A DNA stretch of 64,000 nt, taken from contig CAMVDV010000004.1 in assembly GCA_947166305.1 (NCBI GenBank), positions 1-64,000 on the forward strand. The letters run 5' to 3'. The translations under genes were made by a program, and so were the position numbers. Of this stretch, positions 51,507-58,677 are shown piece after piece; positions within the stretch are counted from its first letter, which is position 1; each line of letters begins with the position of its first letter. The notes beneath the pieces are model-generated. The model saw only the letters and a list, made by a program, of their open reading frames with translations. It did no database searches and had not been told where the DNA came from. The stretch comes from an uncultured Prevotellaceae bacterium. GTDB lineage: Bacteria > Bacteroidota > Bacteroidia > Bacteroidales > Bacteroidaceae.

Positions 51507-51608
51507 ACACGAGTAAACAGCAAACTATACACGAGTAAATTGCATTTTACACACGAGTAAATTGCATTTTACACACGAGTAGTTTGGCCTCGACACACGA
51601 GTGATTTG
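51507..51608. repeat. 22-bp phased array, core ACACGAGT
   Basis: ACACGAG(T) begins at 51507, 51529, 51551, 51573 and 51595, exactly 22 bp apart. The flanks within units alternate between AACTAT, CATTTT and CCTCG. The array and its left flank (TTCATTCATGAGCCG, then CCCAAAACTAT) are repeated at 56816. Confidence 0.9.
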
Positions 51609-51625
51609 TTTTCCCTGGGGTTTCT

Positions 51626-52336
51626 TTACTTAAAGCGCAGGGCTTTCGCCTGCTCCATGTAGCGTATGGGGTCATCTAAGACAAAGACTTGGTCGTAGCT
51701 TTTCCTCTTGTCTGGGAGGATAATCAGTCGCAAGTTAGGACAGCGGAAGAACATATCCCGACAAAAAAGATTTTTACTGGTGAATGCGGAATAAACGAAG
51801 TGCCCATTTTTATCTTGTGAAATGTTGTGACCTTTTGTGCGGAGTTTCTGCTTCTTCAGCATTTTCCACCGCGAAAGAGTCTCTGAGATTTCCTGTGCGT
51901 TAGGTTTCTTACTGGCATCCCATGGCAGGATGAAGTTGGAATAGTAAATCTCAACGAGAGGGTGTCCCAACTCGTCAGTGCTTCGGTGTCCGACACTTCC
52001 GTTCATTGACCCGACATCGACGGTAATATATGGAAACATCTCCTCCTCTGCTTTCTGGATTGTCAGATAAGGCTCTTCGCTCGATACGAGTGTCGCATCC
52101 TTCAAATCAAGGATATGCAAACTTCCGTGCCCATCTGCTCCGGCCATACGCCGCAGCACTTTGATGTCCGCTGAGTTCAGTTTGCCCGACACGACAAGAT
52201 GCTGGCAAGTGTCCTGCTGAGCTTTCGTCAGGAGCGTGGAGAGCGTACCTGCCTTTGTCATTGTTACCTTCAAAGGATGCTGGCAGAAAGCAAAGACAGA
52301 CTGAAGGAAAAGAACGAATAATAGAAGATGTCTCAT
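51626..52336 (-). CDS. Secreted protein with LRR-leader type domain
   Basis: 236 residues from the ATG at 52336 (MRHLLLFVLFLQ), chosen because the -7 box TATCTTTG is 34 bp upstream; a start ten residues earlier is less likely. Signal peptide to about residue 18. 'VTMTKAGTLSTLLTKAQQ' followed by 'HLVVSGKLNSADIKVLRRMAG' matches the segment before the LRR repeats of the C10 protease ('VSLSEAGTLGTLLSEEE', 'RLSGRMDGRDFATLRHMM'). Unlike BspA proteins it has no clear run of LRR units after it, only 'FFRCPNLRLIILPD' near the end. It may be a shortened relative of BspA-like proteins. Function unknown. Confidence 0.65.
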   Translation of the reverse strand: MRHLLLFVLFLQSVFAFCQHPLKVTMTKAGTLSTLLTKAQQDTCQHLVVSGKLNSADIKVLRRMAGADGHGSLHILDLKDATLVSSEEPYLTIQKAEEEMFPYITVDVGSMNGSVGHRSTDELGHPLVEIYYSNFILPWDASKKPNAQEISETLSRWKMLKKQKLRTKGHNISQDKNGHFVYSAFTSKNLFCRDMFFRCPNLRLIILPDKRKSYDQVFVLDDPIRYMEQAKALRFK

Positions 52337-52370
52337 AATTAAGAATAAATAAATTAGACAATACACTTCG

Positions 52371-52378
52371 CAAAGATA
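52371..52378 (-). promoter_or_regulatory. -7 box for the LRR-leader protein gene
   Basis: The minus strand reads TATCTTTG, 34 bp upstream of the ATG at 52336. Confidence 0.6.
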
Positions 52379-52466
52379 GCAAAAAACGATATTGTTCCTC
52401 TATAAAATGGAAGATATTTTAAGGTCTTCTTCGATTTTGACATCTGAGCATAGCAATTAGCGTCTG

Positions 52467-52805
52467 CTAATGTGTACTAAATGAATGACATACGAGCAGG
52501 AGAGCAGTGCCAAAGCGGGGGATGTTCATGAGGGTAATGTTGGGTTCTTTGAATGGTTGTTTCAGACACTCCGGGAGGGGAGTGAGCGAACGCACCGTGG
52601 AGCGTCGCCGGACAGGCTTTTGCTGCGAATCGCGTATGACCTGCACTATGATGCTGTCCAGCAACGCCTTCGGCTTCTTGATTCGGACAAAGGAAATGGC
52701 ACTGACAGAGTCCTCCATCTCATGGAAGAACACAGAGTCCGATGGCTCTTGCCCGTGGGCAAAGAGAGAAATCAGAAAGCAAAGGAATGGCAAAGTCTGT
52801 TTCAT
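52467..52805 (-). pseudogene. Truncated chimeric 'HEMEDSVSA' paralog
   Basis: 112 codons. The first ~65 nearly repeat paralog 2 (signal peptide, 'PSDSVFFHEMEDSVSAISF', 'IIVQVIRDSQQKP'). The frame then enters unrelated sequence and ends in 'MNIPRFGTALLLVC', which matches the lipoprotein start 'MSLPRFGIALLSVC' of the TPR regulator coded at 60630-62282. The product would lack all later family motifs. Its start overlaps the stop of paralog 3 by 4 bp. It is best read as a recombination product between two gene families. Confidence 0.7.
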
Positions 52806-53617
52806 TTCCTTCTGATGTCAGTCCTGCGCACCAATTTCCCGTCGATGATGCGAACTTCTATCGATTTCCTCAGAATGGGAGCGCCATTCTCTTCCTCGAA
52901 GTCGCGCCGGTAAAGAGTGCGCTGCCTATACCTGCTCAGGAATCTGTCTTCGTTGATTTGAATGAGGCGGAAGGAGTTACTGTCCAGATACCATTTCATC
53001 TTTCGGTTCTCAAAGCCCGGAGATTGCGACATGGATTTTTTTTCATCAAAATGAATGCGATATACGCCTCGGCCCGAAGCATCGGCGATGCGGTAGGCTG
53101 TCACGTCATAGACTTTCAGGATACCCTTGTAGACCTTCTCCAGTGTACCATAGTATGCAAAGGCCTTGGCTATCTCCACATGTGTCCATTTAGAACCTTT
53201 CACGTCAAAGTGCATGAGGTTTGAACACGACAGAGAGAATTCAACTGACGTACTGTCTGCAAACTGTGAATAAATTCCTTCCATGCAGAGAGGCCCCATT
53301 GAGGCGTGCTGTCTGTCCAATATGTCTATGCCGTCGTCGCCTTCTACGGAAAACGTCCGGCTGACAGACAATGGGGATGGAGTCTTGTCGCAGAATATGG
53401 CACTGAGCAAATATTCACGCCTTGAATGTTTCTGTTGCATATCTGTTTCAAGACGCTGCAAGACTGTCATCAGTAATTCCTCCGGATGAGCAACGGGGGT
53501 GATGGCCATGGCACTGACGCTGTCCTCCATCTCATGGAAGAACACAGAGTCCGATGGCTCCTGCCCGTGGGAGAAAAGCGAAAGCAGAAAGAAGGAAAAT
53601 AGTAATGTCTGTTTCAT
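52802..53617 (-). CDS. Secreted 'HEMEDSVSA' family protein (paralog 3)
   Basis: 271 residues; signal peptide to about residue 18. 'PSDSVFFHEMEDSVSAMAI' and 'HPEELLMTVLQRLETDM' open it; 'YDVTAYRIADASGRGVYRIHFD' and 'KMKWYLDSNSFRLIQINE' follow. The central region is highly diverged from the other paralogs while the N-terminal 35 residues are almost constant, so the family varies in the middle. The stop overlaps the start of the truncated copy (ATGA). Confidence 0.7.
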   Translation of the reverse strand: MKQTLLFSFFLLSLFSHGQEPSDSVFFHEMEDSVSAMAITPVAHPEELLMTVLQRLETDMQQKHSRREYLLSAIFCDKTPSPLSVSRTFSVEGDDGIDILDRQHASMGPLCMEGIYSQFADSTSVEFSLSCSNLMHFDVKGSKWTHVEIAKAFAYYGTLEKVYKGILKVYDVTAYRIADASGRGVYRIHFDEKKSMSQSPGFENRKMKWYLDSNSFRLIQINEDRFLSRYRQRTLYRRDFEEENGAPILRKSIEVRIIDGKLVRRTDIRRK

Positions 53618-53729
53618 TTCTTGTGATATTTATGTGGCGTTTGTCTGCTATATGATGGAGTCCTTGCTTCGGCCCAGGCATCAGGAGCCGACGGAGATCT
53701 CACCGTATATCGTCTCGGGGAGACAGATG

Positions 53730-54611
53730 TCAAGGCTGTCTCTCTACGATAGCTTCTGTCACGGTCCTTTCCCCTTTCACCATCGTTGTGCTTATCTTCC
53801 CCACAGTGAGTCTCCCGTCCACCTCTTCGTAGGTGACGCGGCAGTGCCTGTGGATGTCATTCGACGAAATCTTTGCATAGAAGGGATAGAAGCTCAGCCC
53901 GGGTGCGTCGTGCGAGGCGAGGAACACATATGGGCTCTTCGTATTGATGTAGCTCTCCGTCCGAGCCTGCCTGAGCCTTAGGGAGCCGGTGTCGAAGTAA
54001 GCCACTCCGCTGAATTTCATGGAGTAGAGCGACGAGTTGTCTAACGTGATGCGACCTTTCCCTGTAGAGAAGTTGATGCGATAGACGCTTCTGCCGGCGG
54101 CATCGCTGATGCGAAAAGCCGTCACGTCGAGTGCCTCCTGCATCTTCTTGATGGCAGAGAGGACGGAATTGTTGTCGGACATGGTGAGGCTATTGATGTG
54201 CCTGAGCAGGGGGCTCATGCTTGCGAAGCCGGGCAGACAAAGGCGGACGAGCGAGGAGTCCTTGGGAGTCAGGCGGTAAGGTCCCTTCATGGTGAACGGC
54301 CCCTCCATCTCGACTTCCTCAAGCATCAGGCCGCACTGCGCGGAGACGATGCATTCCGACGTGCAGGGCCTCGGGTCGGGCGTGCCGTAGGTCTCCGTGA
54401 TTTTGTACCTGCCGGGCCATGGCTCCTGCGCCATGTCTTCGGACAGCCTGCCCGCAATTTCCTTTAGCAGCGCCTCCGGCTTTTCAATCGGGACAATGGT
54501 GAGCGAGCTGACAGAGTCCTCCATCTCATGGAAAAACGCGGAATCCAAAAGCTCTTGTGCGAATGCCTGAGCAGCGCAGAGCATCAACAGTGCAAACAAA
54601 TACTTCTTCAT
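53730..54611 (-). CDS. Secreted 'HEMEDSVSA' family protein (paralog 4)
   Basis: 293 residues; signal peptide to about residue 18 (QAFAQ). 'LLDSAFFHEMEDSVSSLTI', 'EKPEALLKEIAGRL', then 'LDVTAFRISDAAGRSVYRINFS' and 'GVAYFDTGSLRLRQART'. It lies directly downstream of the disrupted KGSRKNPYT gene (43 bp), as paralog 5 lies downstream of the intact one, so these two genes form a pair. The start lies 7 nt after TAACTTTG. Confidence 0.7.
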   Translation of the reverse strand: MKKYLFALLMLCAAQAFAQELLDSAFFHEMEDSVSSLTIVPIEKPEALLKEIAGRLSEDMAQEPWPGRYKITETYGTPDPRPCTSECIVSAQCGLMLEEVEMEGPFTMKGPYRLTPKDSSLVRLCLPGFASMSPLLRHINSLTMSDNNSVLSAIKKMQEALDVTAFRISDAAGRSVYRINFSTGKGRITLDNSSLYSMKFSGVAYFDTGSLRLRQARTESYINTKSPYVFLASHDAPGLSFYPFYAKISSNDIHRHCRVTYEEVDGRLTVGKISTTMVKGERTVTEAIVERQP

Positions 54612-54618
54612 GATGGGG

Positions 54619-54626
54619 CAAAGTTA
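54619..54626 (-). promoter_or_regulatory. -7 box directly before paralog 4
   Basis: The minus strand reads TAACTTTG 7 nt before the ATG at 54611. The ~50 bp upstream is nearly the same as that before paralog 1 (50441-50490), so this is a duplicated promoter region. Confidence 0.5.
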
Positions 54627-54654
54627 TGAATAATTTCTTTATAATGGTGCAACT

Positions 54655-55736
54655 TTAGTAGCGAAATTCTCCCGGGATGGTAAATGTTCCGCTATTTATG
54701 AAATATCTATAATTGTCTTGGTTGATTTTTACGGTGAAGGAACCTCTCAGAGTCATTTGATACGGACCAGACCATGAAGCGCAAATGTTATTATACAAAA
54801 GAGTAATAGATGACTCGTTCATGATTACATATGTTGTGATAATAGACAAGCCAGCTTCCATGGTGTTGCCTCCTGTCCAGGAAACGCGAATTTCTCCTCG
54901 AAAGGTATGTGTTCCGATGCAGACATAAACGTCTCCGGCCTTACTACTGCCAGGGAAAACATGACAATAGTCAGTTGCTGGTGGATTGTTATCATCACCA
55001 CTTCCTCCGGAACCGCTACCACTTCCAGAACCTGAGCCAGAACCGGAACTGCTACCACATCCCGAACTTGAACCTGAACCACATCCGCAGCCTGAGTCCG
55101 AACCGCAGCCGCAGCCACTGCCAGAAGACAACGACAATGAGAAACATTGCATATACTGAGAAGTTCCGTCTAATTTTTTTATCCATCCACTTTCCCAAAT
55201 GCCATTTGATGTCATCTCGTCGTAAACATGCAAAGGACAAGGATTACTCTGTTGTCCAATAGTACGACTATATTCTGTACCGTTCACATCAAAGTACGCT
55301 TCAGAGTTGGAGTTGCACATAACCCATCCTCCTAGCCAGATGCTGTTCTGCATCATTTCTGTGTAGAGAGCACCAGCCACAGGATTGGTTTTCTCGCATC
55401 GACCCATATATGTTTCGGTCCGATTCTGATTCCGATAGATGATGTTATCGGTGCTTTCCTTTATCCCAAATCGGTCGTTAGAAGTGCAATAATCCGTGGT
55501 CAGGTTTGTAATATGCTGAGAATAAGTTATTTGCGAAATTGTTTTTCTAATGGCGGTCATTAGAAAATGCAATTCACAAAAGTTTCATAATCAAATAGTT
55601 ACGAAGACAACCACGAAAATGATAATCCTAATGACCGATTTGGGTTTATCCATCCGCCTGGCCATGTGTTTGCTGAAACTTTCATGTTGTACTCAACCAG
55701 GGTGTAGGGATTCTTTCTTGAGCCTTTTGCTGCCAT
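54655..55736 (-). pseudogene. KGSRKNPYT-family gene disrupted by a MITE-like insertion
   Basis: The frame opens at 55736 with MAAKGSRKNPYTLVEYNMKV, then reaches 'SANTWPGGWI' and is interrupted at 55649-55465. Removing 185 bp (element plus one target copy) joins GGATGGATAAA to GGAAAGCACC and restores 'WPGGWIKESTDNIIYRNQN', which aligns with 'WPGGWVQSGGELTYRSH' of the intact paralog at 57824. Downstream come two more repeats of the motif ('YTEMMQNSIWLGGWV', 'YDEMTSNGIWESGWI'). A Gly/Ser/Cys tract at about residues 150-195 of the remaining frame ('[20 protein letters not shown]') is followed by a beta-rich C-terminus ending 'TIPGEFRY'. As it stands only a product starting inside the insertion could be made. 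Confidence 0.85.
55465..55644. mobile_element. 180-bp MITE-like element
   Basis: The ends are inverted repeats of 17 bp with one mismatch: CCCAAATCGGTCGTTAG at 55465-55481 and, reversed, CCCAAATCGGTCATTAG at 55628-55644. A 5-bp direct repeat TTTAT flanks it (55460-55464 and 55645-55649). Deleting the element and one TTTAT restores the host reading frame. There is an internal palindrome near 55548-55566 (TCTAATG..CATTAGA) and no coding capacity. The parent transposase is not in the window, and I do not recognise the family from the ends. Confidence 0.88.
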
Positions 55737-55834
55737 AGTAGTAAAAAATTAGAAGTTAGTAATTATGGTTTATTGTAATAAGATGAATATTATAAGTCCT
55801 TCGCCTGGCGGGACTTATATATCTCTCTTGTTGG

Positions 55835-56737
55835 CTATCTTTGTTTTTCAAACGCCGACTTGTCGGGCAGAAGTTCCTCCAAACGCTTTGCAAGGAGACT
55901 TTTCCCGTAGTCAAAATCGTCACGGTACTCATCATTGAGGACAATCACATCGCAGTCAGAAAAGTCAATGTTTAGGATGCTGTTCTCGTCACGGAGTGCG
56001 CAGAACCGCGTCATGATGTTTCCCTGTTGAAGCAATCCTTTCTTCATCAGGCTTAGTGGATAGATGAGCCATGTATGGTTCTTACTTTCACGGAATCTGG
56101 AGAGAGACGCTTCTATCTCATTTTTGTACTTTTCCAGCACTTTCAGGTCTTCTGACCTTAGATGAGGCACTATGGCATGGTCACAGTAGGGCATGAGATA
56201 GCTGTCTCCAGCCTTGGTGATATGTCTGGGACATATAAGATGGTTCGAGTTGATGATTGTCCGGGAGTAGATCCACTCCTTGAACCTGTATCGGCCCACT
56301 TTCAGTCGGATTCCATTCTCCGTGAAGAAGTCTTCGGGGTTCAATTCCCTCATAACGATGTAATCGTCACATGCATAGAGATAATGTTCGCTCAGCCCAT
56401 CTATGCGGGGGATATACAAGTCTATGACATTGGAGTTGAAGACCGGCAGATATTCACGAGGCACTATTTCCCAGTCCCATACAATGTGTATCCTTTCATT
56501 CTGTCTGTTCAGCCAATGTGGGACCTGACTTTCAGATACAGACATTATTATATATATGTTTCTTACCCAAGGCATGTACCGTTCAATGCTGCGCAGTTGG
56601 TAGCGAAGCGTGTCCCAGTCGCGGAAACGCGTGGCATTGTTGCTCCAGTCCCTTGTGTCAGACACATACTTCTTGTACTCCTGGAGCCATTTCCCATCGC
56701 TACAATCCACAAAGGGTATTACATAATCTATAGACAT
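55835..56737 (-). CDS. Stealth-family phosphotransferase (capsule-type)
   Basis: 300 residues from the ATG at 56737 (MSIDYVIPFVDCSDGKW); a start 24 codons upstream lies next to repeat DNA. Stealth CR1 is 'IDYVIPFVDCSDGKW'. CR2 is the stretch from 'RFRDWDTLRYQLRSIERYMPW' through 'IYIIMSVSESQVPHWLN' to 'LPVFNSNVIDLYIPRI' and 'GLSEHYLYACDDYIVM'. A CR4-like end is 'IVLNDEYRDDF'. Stealth proteins transfer hexose-1-phosphate to build capsular or teichoic-like polymers. Between two secreted-protein pairs it may phosphoglycosylate a cluster product or make a local glycan; this is inference. Confidence 0.85.
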   Translation of the reverse strand: MSIDYVIPFVDCSDGKWLQEYKKYVSDTRDWSNNATRFRDWDTLRYQLRSIERYMPWVRNIYIIMSVSESQVPHWLNRQNERIHIVWDWEIVPREYLPVFNSNVIDLYIPRIDGLSEHYLYACDDYIVMRELNPEDFFTENGIRLKVGRYRFKEWIYSRTIINSNHLICPRHITKAGDSYLMPYCDHAIVPHLRSEDLKVLEKYKNEIEASLSRFRESKNHTWLIYPLSLMKKGLLQQGNIMTRFCALRDENSILNIDFSDCDVIVLNDEYRDDFDYGKSLLAKRLEELLPDKSAFEKQR

Positions 56738-56815
56738 TGATTGTTTCACTGAGGTTTCAGGAGTTTTGTCCGGCAAAGCTGCGTGCCATTCATTCATGAG
56801 CCGCCCCAAAACTAT

Positions 56816-56895
56816 ACACGAGTAAACAGCAAACTATACACGAGTAAATTGCATTTTACACACGGGTCGTTTGGCCTCGACACACGAGTTGCACC
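56816..56895. repeat. 22-bp phased array, core ACACGAGT (second locus)
   Basis: ACACGAG or ACACGGG begins at 56816, 56838, 56860 and 56882, exactly 22 bp apart. Its left flank and first two units are almost identical to those at 51507, so the arrays are recent duplicates differing by one unit. Confidence 0.9.
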
Positions 56896-56982
56896 ATGAA
56901 GCAGAATTTCTTTTGAAAGTTTCTGGCATCTGCTCATCTTTCCACTTCTGATGAATTGTTCTTGGTATACTTAGCATTGTTA

Positions 56983-57831
56983 TTATTCGTCGATTCTTTG
57001 CACAGAGGCCGTTATCTGCGTCCCACCTCTTAGCCAGTTTATCTTGGTTTGTTTGAGAATTGGCATTTCAGAGTAGTCGTCATAATCAATCTCATAGTTT
57101 AAATACGAATCGTACTGAAGAGTTGGCAAGTATGCTTTGCCTTCGAATCGCTTTATATGATAAGTCTTGGTATCGAAATACGCCGTACCAGTAATCTGTT
57201 CTGGTTCGTACTTTTTGTCAAAGTTCTTCAACAATCGCTTTTTATTTCTGACAAAAGCTATGCGAAAAATTTCTCTGCCAGACCCATCGCTTATTTTATA
57301 GGCGCCTACATTATAAAACTTATATGTCTTATCAAAGTCTGTAAGTGGCGATAGCGGTTCCATGTCTATACCCATGCCGACAAACCTTAGACTGACATTT
57401 GGCTTATGTGCATAAACGGGACTCAAAGTGGCAAACAGGTCAAGATAGTTTATTATAAATGCGCTGTCTTGTAGTGATAGTTTGTATATCCCGGAATAGT
57501 CAAAGCTTTTTATCTTTACATCCTTCAGGCCAATGTTTGCATTGTCTGTATAGAGTATGCAATATACGACGTATGGCGGCAGAGAATCTCGGCTAAAGGT
57601 CGCATCTATCTTATATTTATGTACTTCATGCTTCTGCTCCGAATCTTTTTTGCATTGCTTTATTACTTTCCAAATCAGCCTTTCTGTCTGCACCGATTTG
57701 AGTCGTTTGAAAGAAATGGCGCTGACAGAGTCCTCCTTCTCACTCTTGTATGCAAAACTTTGAAGCCTCCTGACATACATAGGCATAATCAGAAGTTGCA
57801 AAAGAGTGAGTAATACACCGTACCTAATCAT
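56983..57831 (-). CDS. Secreted 'HEMEDSVSA' family protein (paralog 5, divergent)
   Basis: 282 residues with an N-terminal hydrophobic segment (VLLTLLQLLIMPMYV). The hallmark is altered to 'KSEKEDSVSAISFKRLKSV'. 'GAYKISDGSGREIFRIAFVRN' and 'GTAYFDTKTYHIKRFEGKAYLPTLQY' align with paralog 1. Its start overlaps the last codons of the KGSRKNPYT gene by 8 bp, so the pair is translationally linked. The base composition is lower in GC than paralogs 1-4. Confidence 0.7.
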   Translation of the reverse strand: MIRYGVLLTLLQLLIMPMYVRRLQSFAYKSEKEDSVSAISFKRLKSVQTERLIWKVIKQCKKDSEQKHEVHKYKIDATFSRDSLPPYVVYCILYTDNANIGLKDVKIKSFDYSGIYKLSLQDSAFIINYLDLFATLSPVYAHKPNVSLRFVGMGIDMEPLSPLTDFDKTYKFYNVGAYKISDGSGREIFRIAFVRNKKRLLKNFDKKYEPEQITGTAYFDTKTYHIKRFEGKAYLPTLQYDSYLNYEIDYDDYSEMPILKQTKINWLRGGTQITASVQRIDE

Positions 57832-58651
57832 AATTGCGATACTGTTCAGGAATTATAAAAGAAGTGTTGATGTGAAATAGCTTTGTCGGAGCATCATTCC
57901 CGGTATATGTAAAAGATCCACCAATTGACAGTTCATATGCCCTAACCCAAACGGCATATAATCCAGTTACATTAAAAACGTCTGTAGTTTTAACGGGCGT
58001 TATTGAAAATGTAACAGCAGATAACTCGTTTAGACCAATTGTCATGCCTTCTGTCCATGCCACATGTAGTCTCCCTATCCTAATTGTCCCATTCACGATT
58101 GTTCCAAGCAAGTAGCTCCCTGCAGAAATAGAACATCCAAGACCCTCCAAACCTTCCGTCACGCAGACAGAACCACTCCCGCAGACAGAACCAAAACCGT
58201 AGACAGAACCAAAACCGCTGCCTTCGCCCAAATTCATAATGATATTAAAACCAGGAACGTAACGAAGAGTCCCATTTGACTCTTGTATCCATCCGCCTTC
58301 CCATATTTCGTTTGCCACCATTTCTCCATATAATCTCAAGGGACACGGGTCGCCGGCTTCGCCAAGCGTGCCACCACGGTCTGTACCGTTACAGTCGTAG
58401 TATTTCGTCTCATTCTGGTTTATTAATACCCATCCGCCAGACCAAATTTGCCGCCCTGTCATTTCATTGAATATTGTTTCTGGCACGGGGTAACTTTTCG
58501 CACACATACCAGTATATATCTCCAGCGAGTGCGAGCGATAGGTTAACTCTCCACCTGATTGAACCCATCCGCCCGGCCAGATGTTTGCAGAGACCTTCGT
58601 GGTGTACTCACTCCATGTGTAGGGATTCTTTCTTGAGCCTTTTGCTGCCAT
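57824..58651 (-). CDS. KGSRKNPYT-family protein with repeated IWxGGW motifs
   Basis: 275 residues, no signal peptide. It opens MAAKGSRKNPYTWSEYTTKV and then repeats about every 45 residues: 'VSANIWPGGWVQ', 'FNEMTGRQIWSGGWVL', 'YGEMVANEIWEGGWIQ'. Residues ~145-170 are a degenerate Gly/Ser/Val/Cys tract ('GEGSGFGSVYGFGSVCGSGS'), replaced by a pure Gly/Ser/Cys tract in the disrupted paralog. The rest is strand-rich. I recall similar Bacteroidales proteins with GSGCGSG tracts but know no function. It is preceded by the glycosyltransferase-like gene (26 bp) and overlaps paralog 5. Confidence 0.7.
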   Translation of the reverse strand: MAAKGSRKNPYTWSEYTTKVSANIWPGGWVQSGGELTYRSHSLEIYTGMCAKSYPVPETIFNEMTGRQIWSGGWVLINQNETKYYDCNGTDRGGTLGEAGDPCPLRLYGEMVANEIWEGGWIQESNGTLRYVPGFNIIMNLGEGSGFGSVYGFGSVCGSGSVCVTEGLEGLGCSISAGSYLLGTIVNGTIRIGRLHVAWTEGMTIGLNELSAVTFSITPVKTTDVFNVTGLYAVWVRAYELSIGGSFTYTGNDAPTKLFHINTSFIIPEQYRNYD

Positions 58652-58677
58652 AGTAGTAAAAAATTAGAAGTTAGTAA

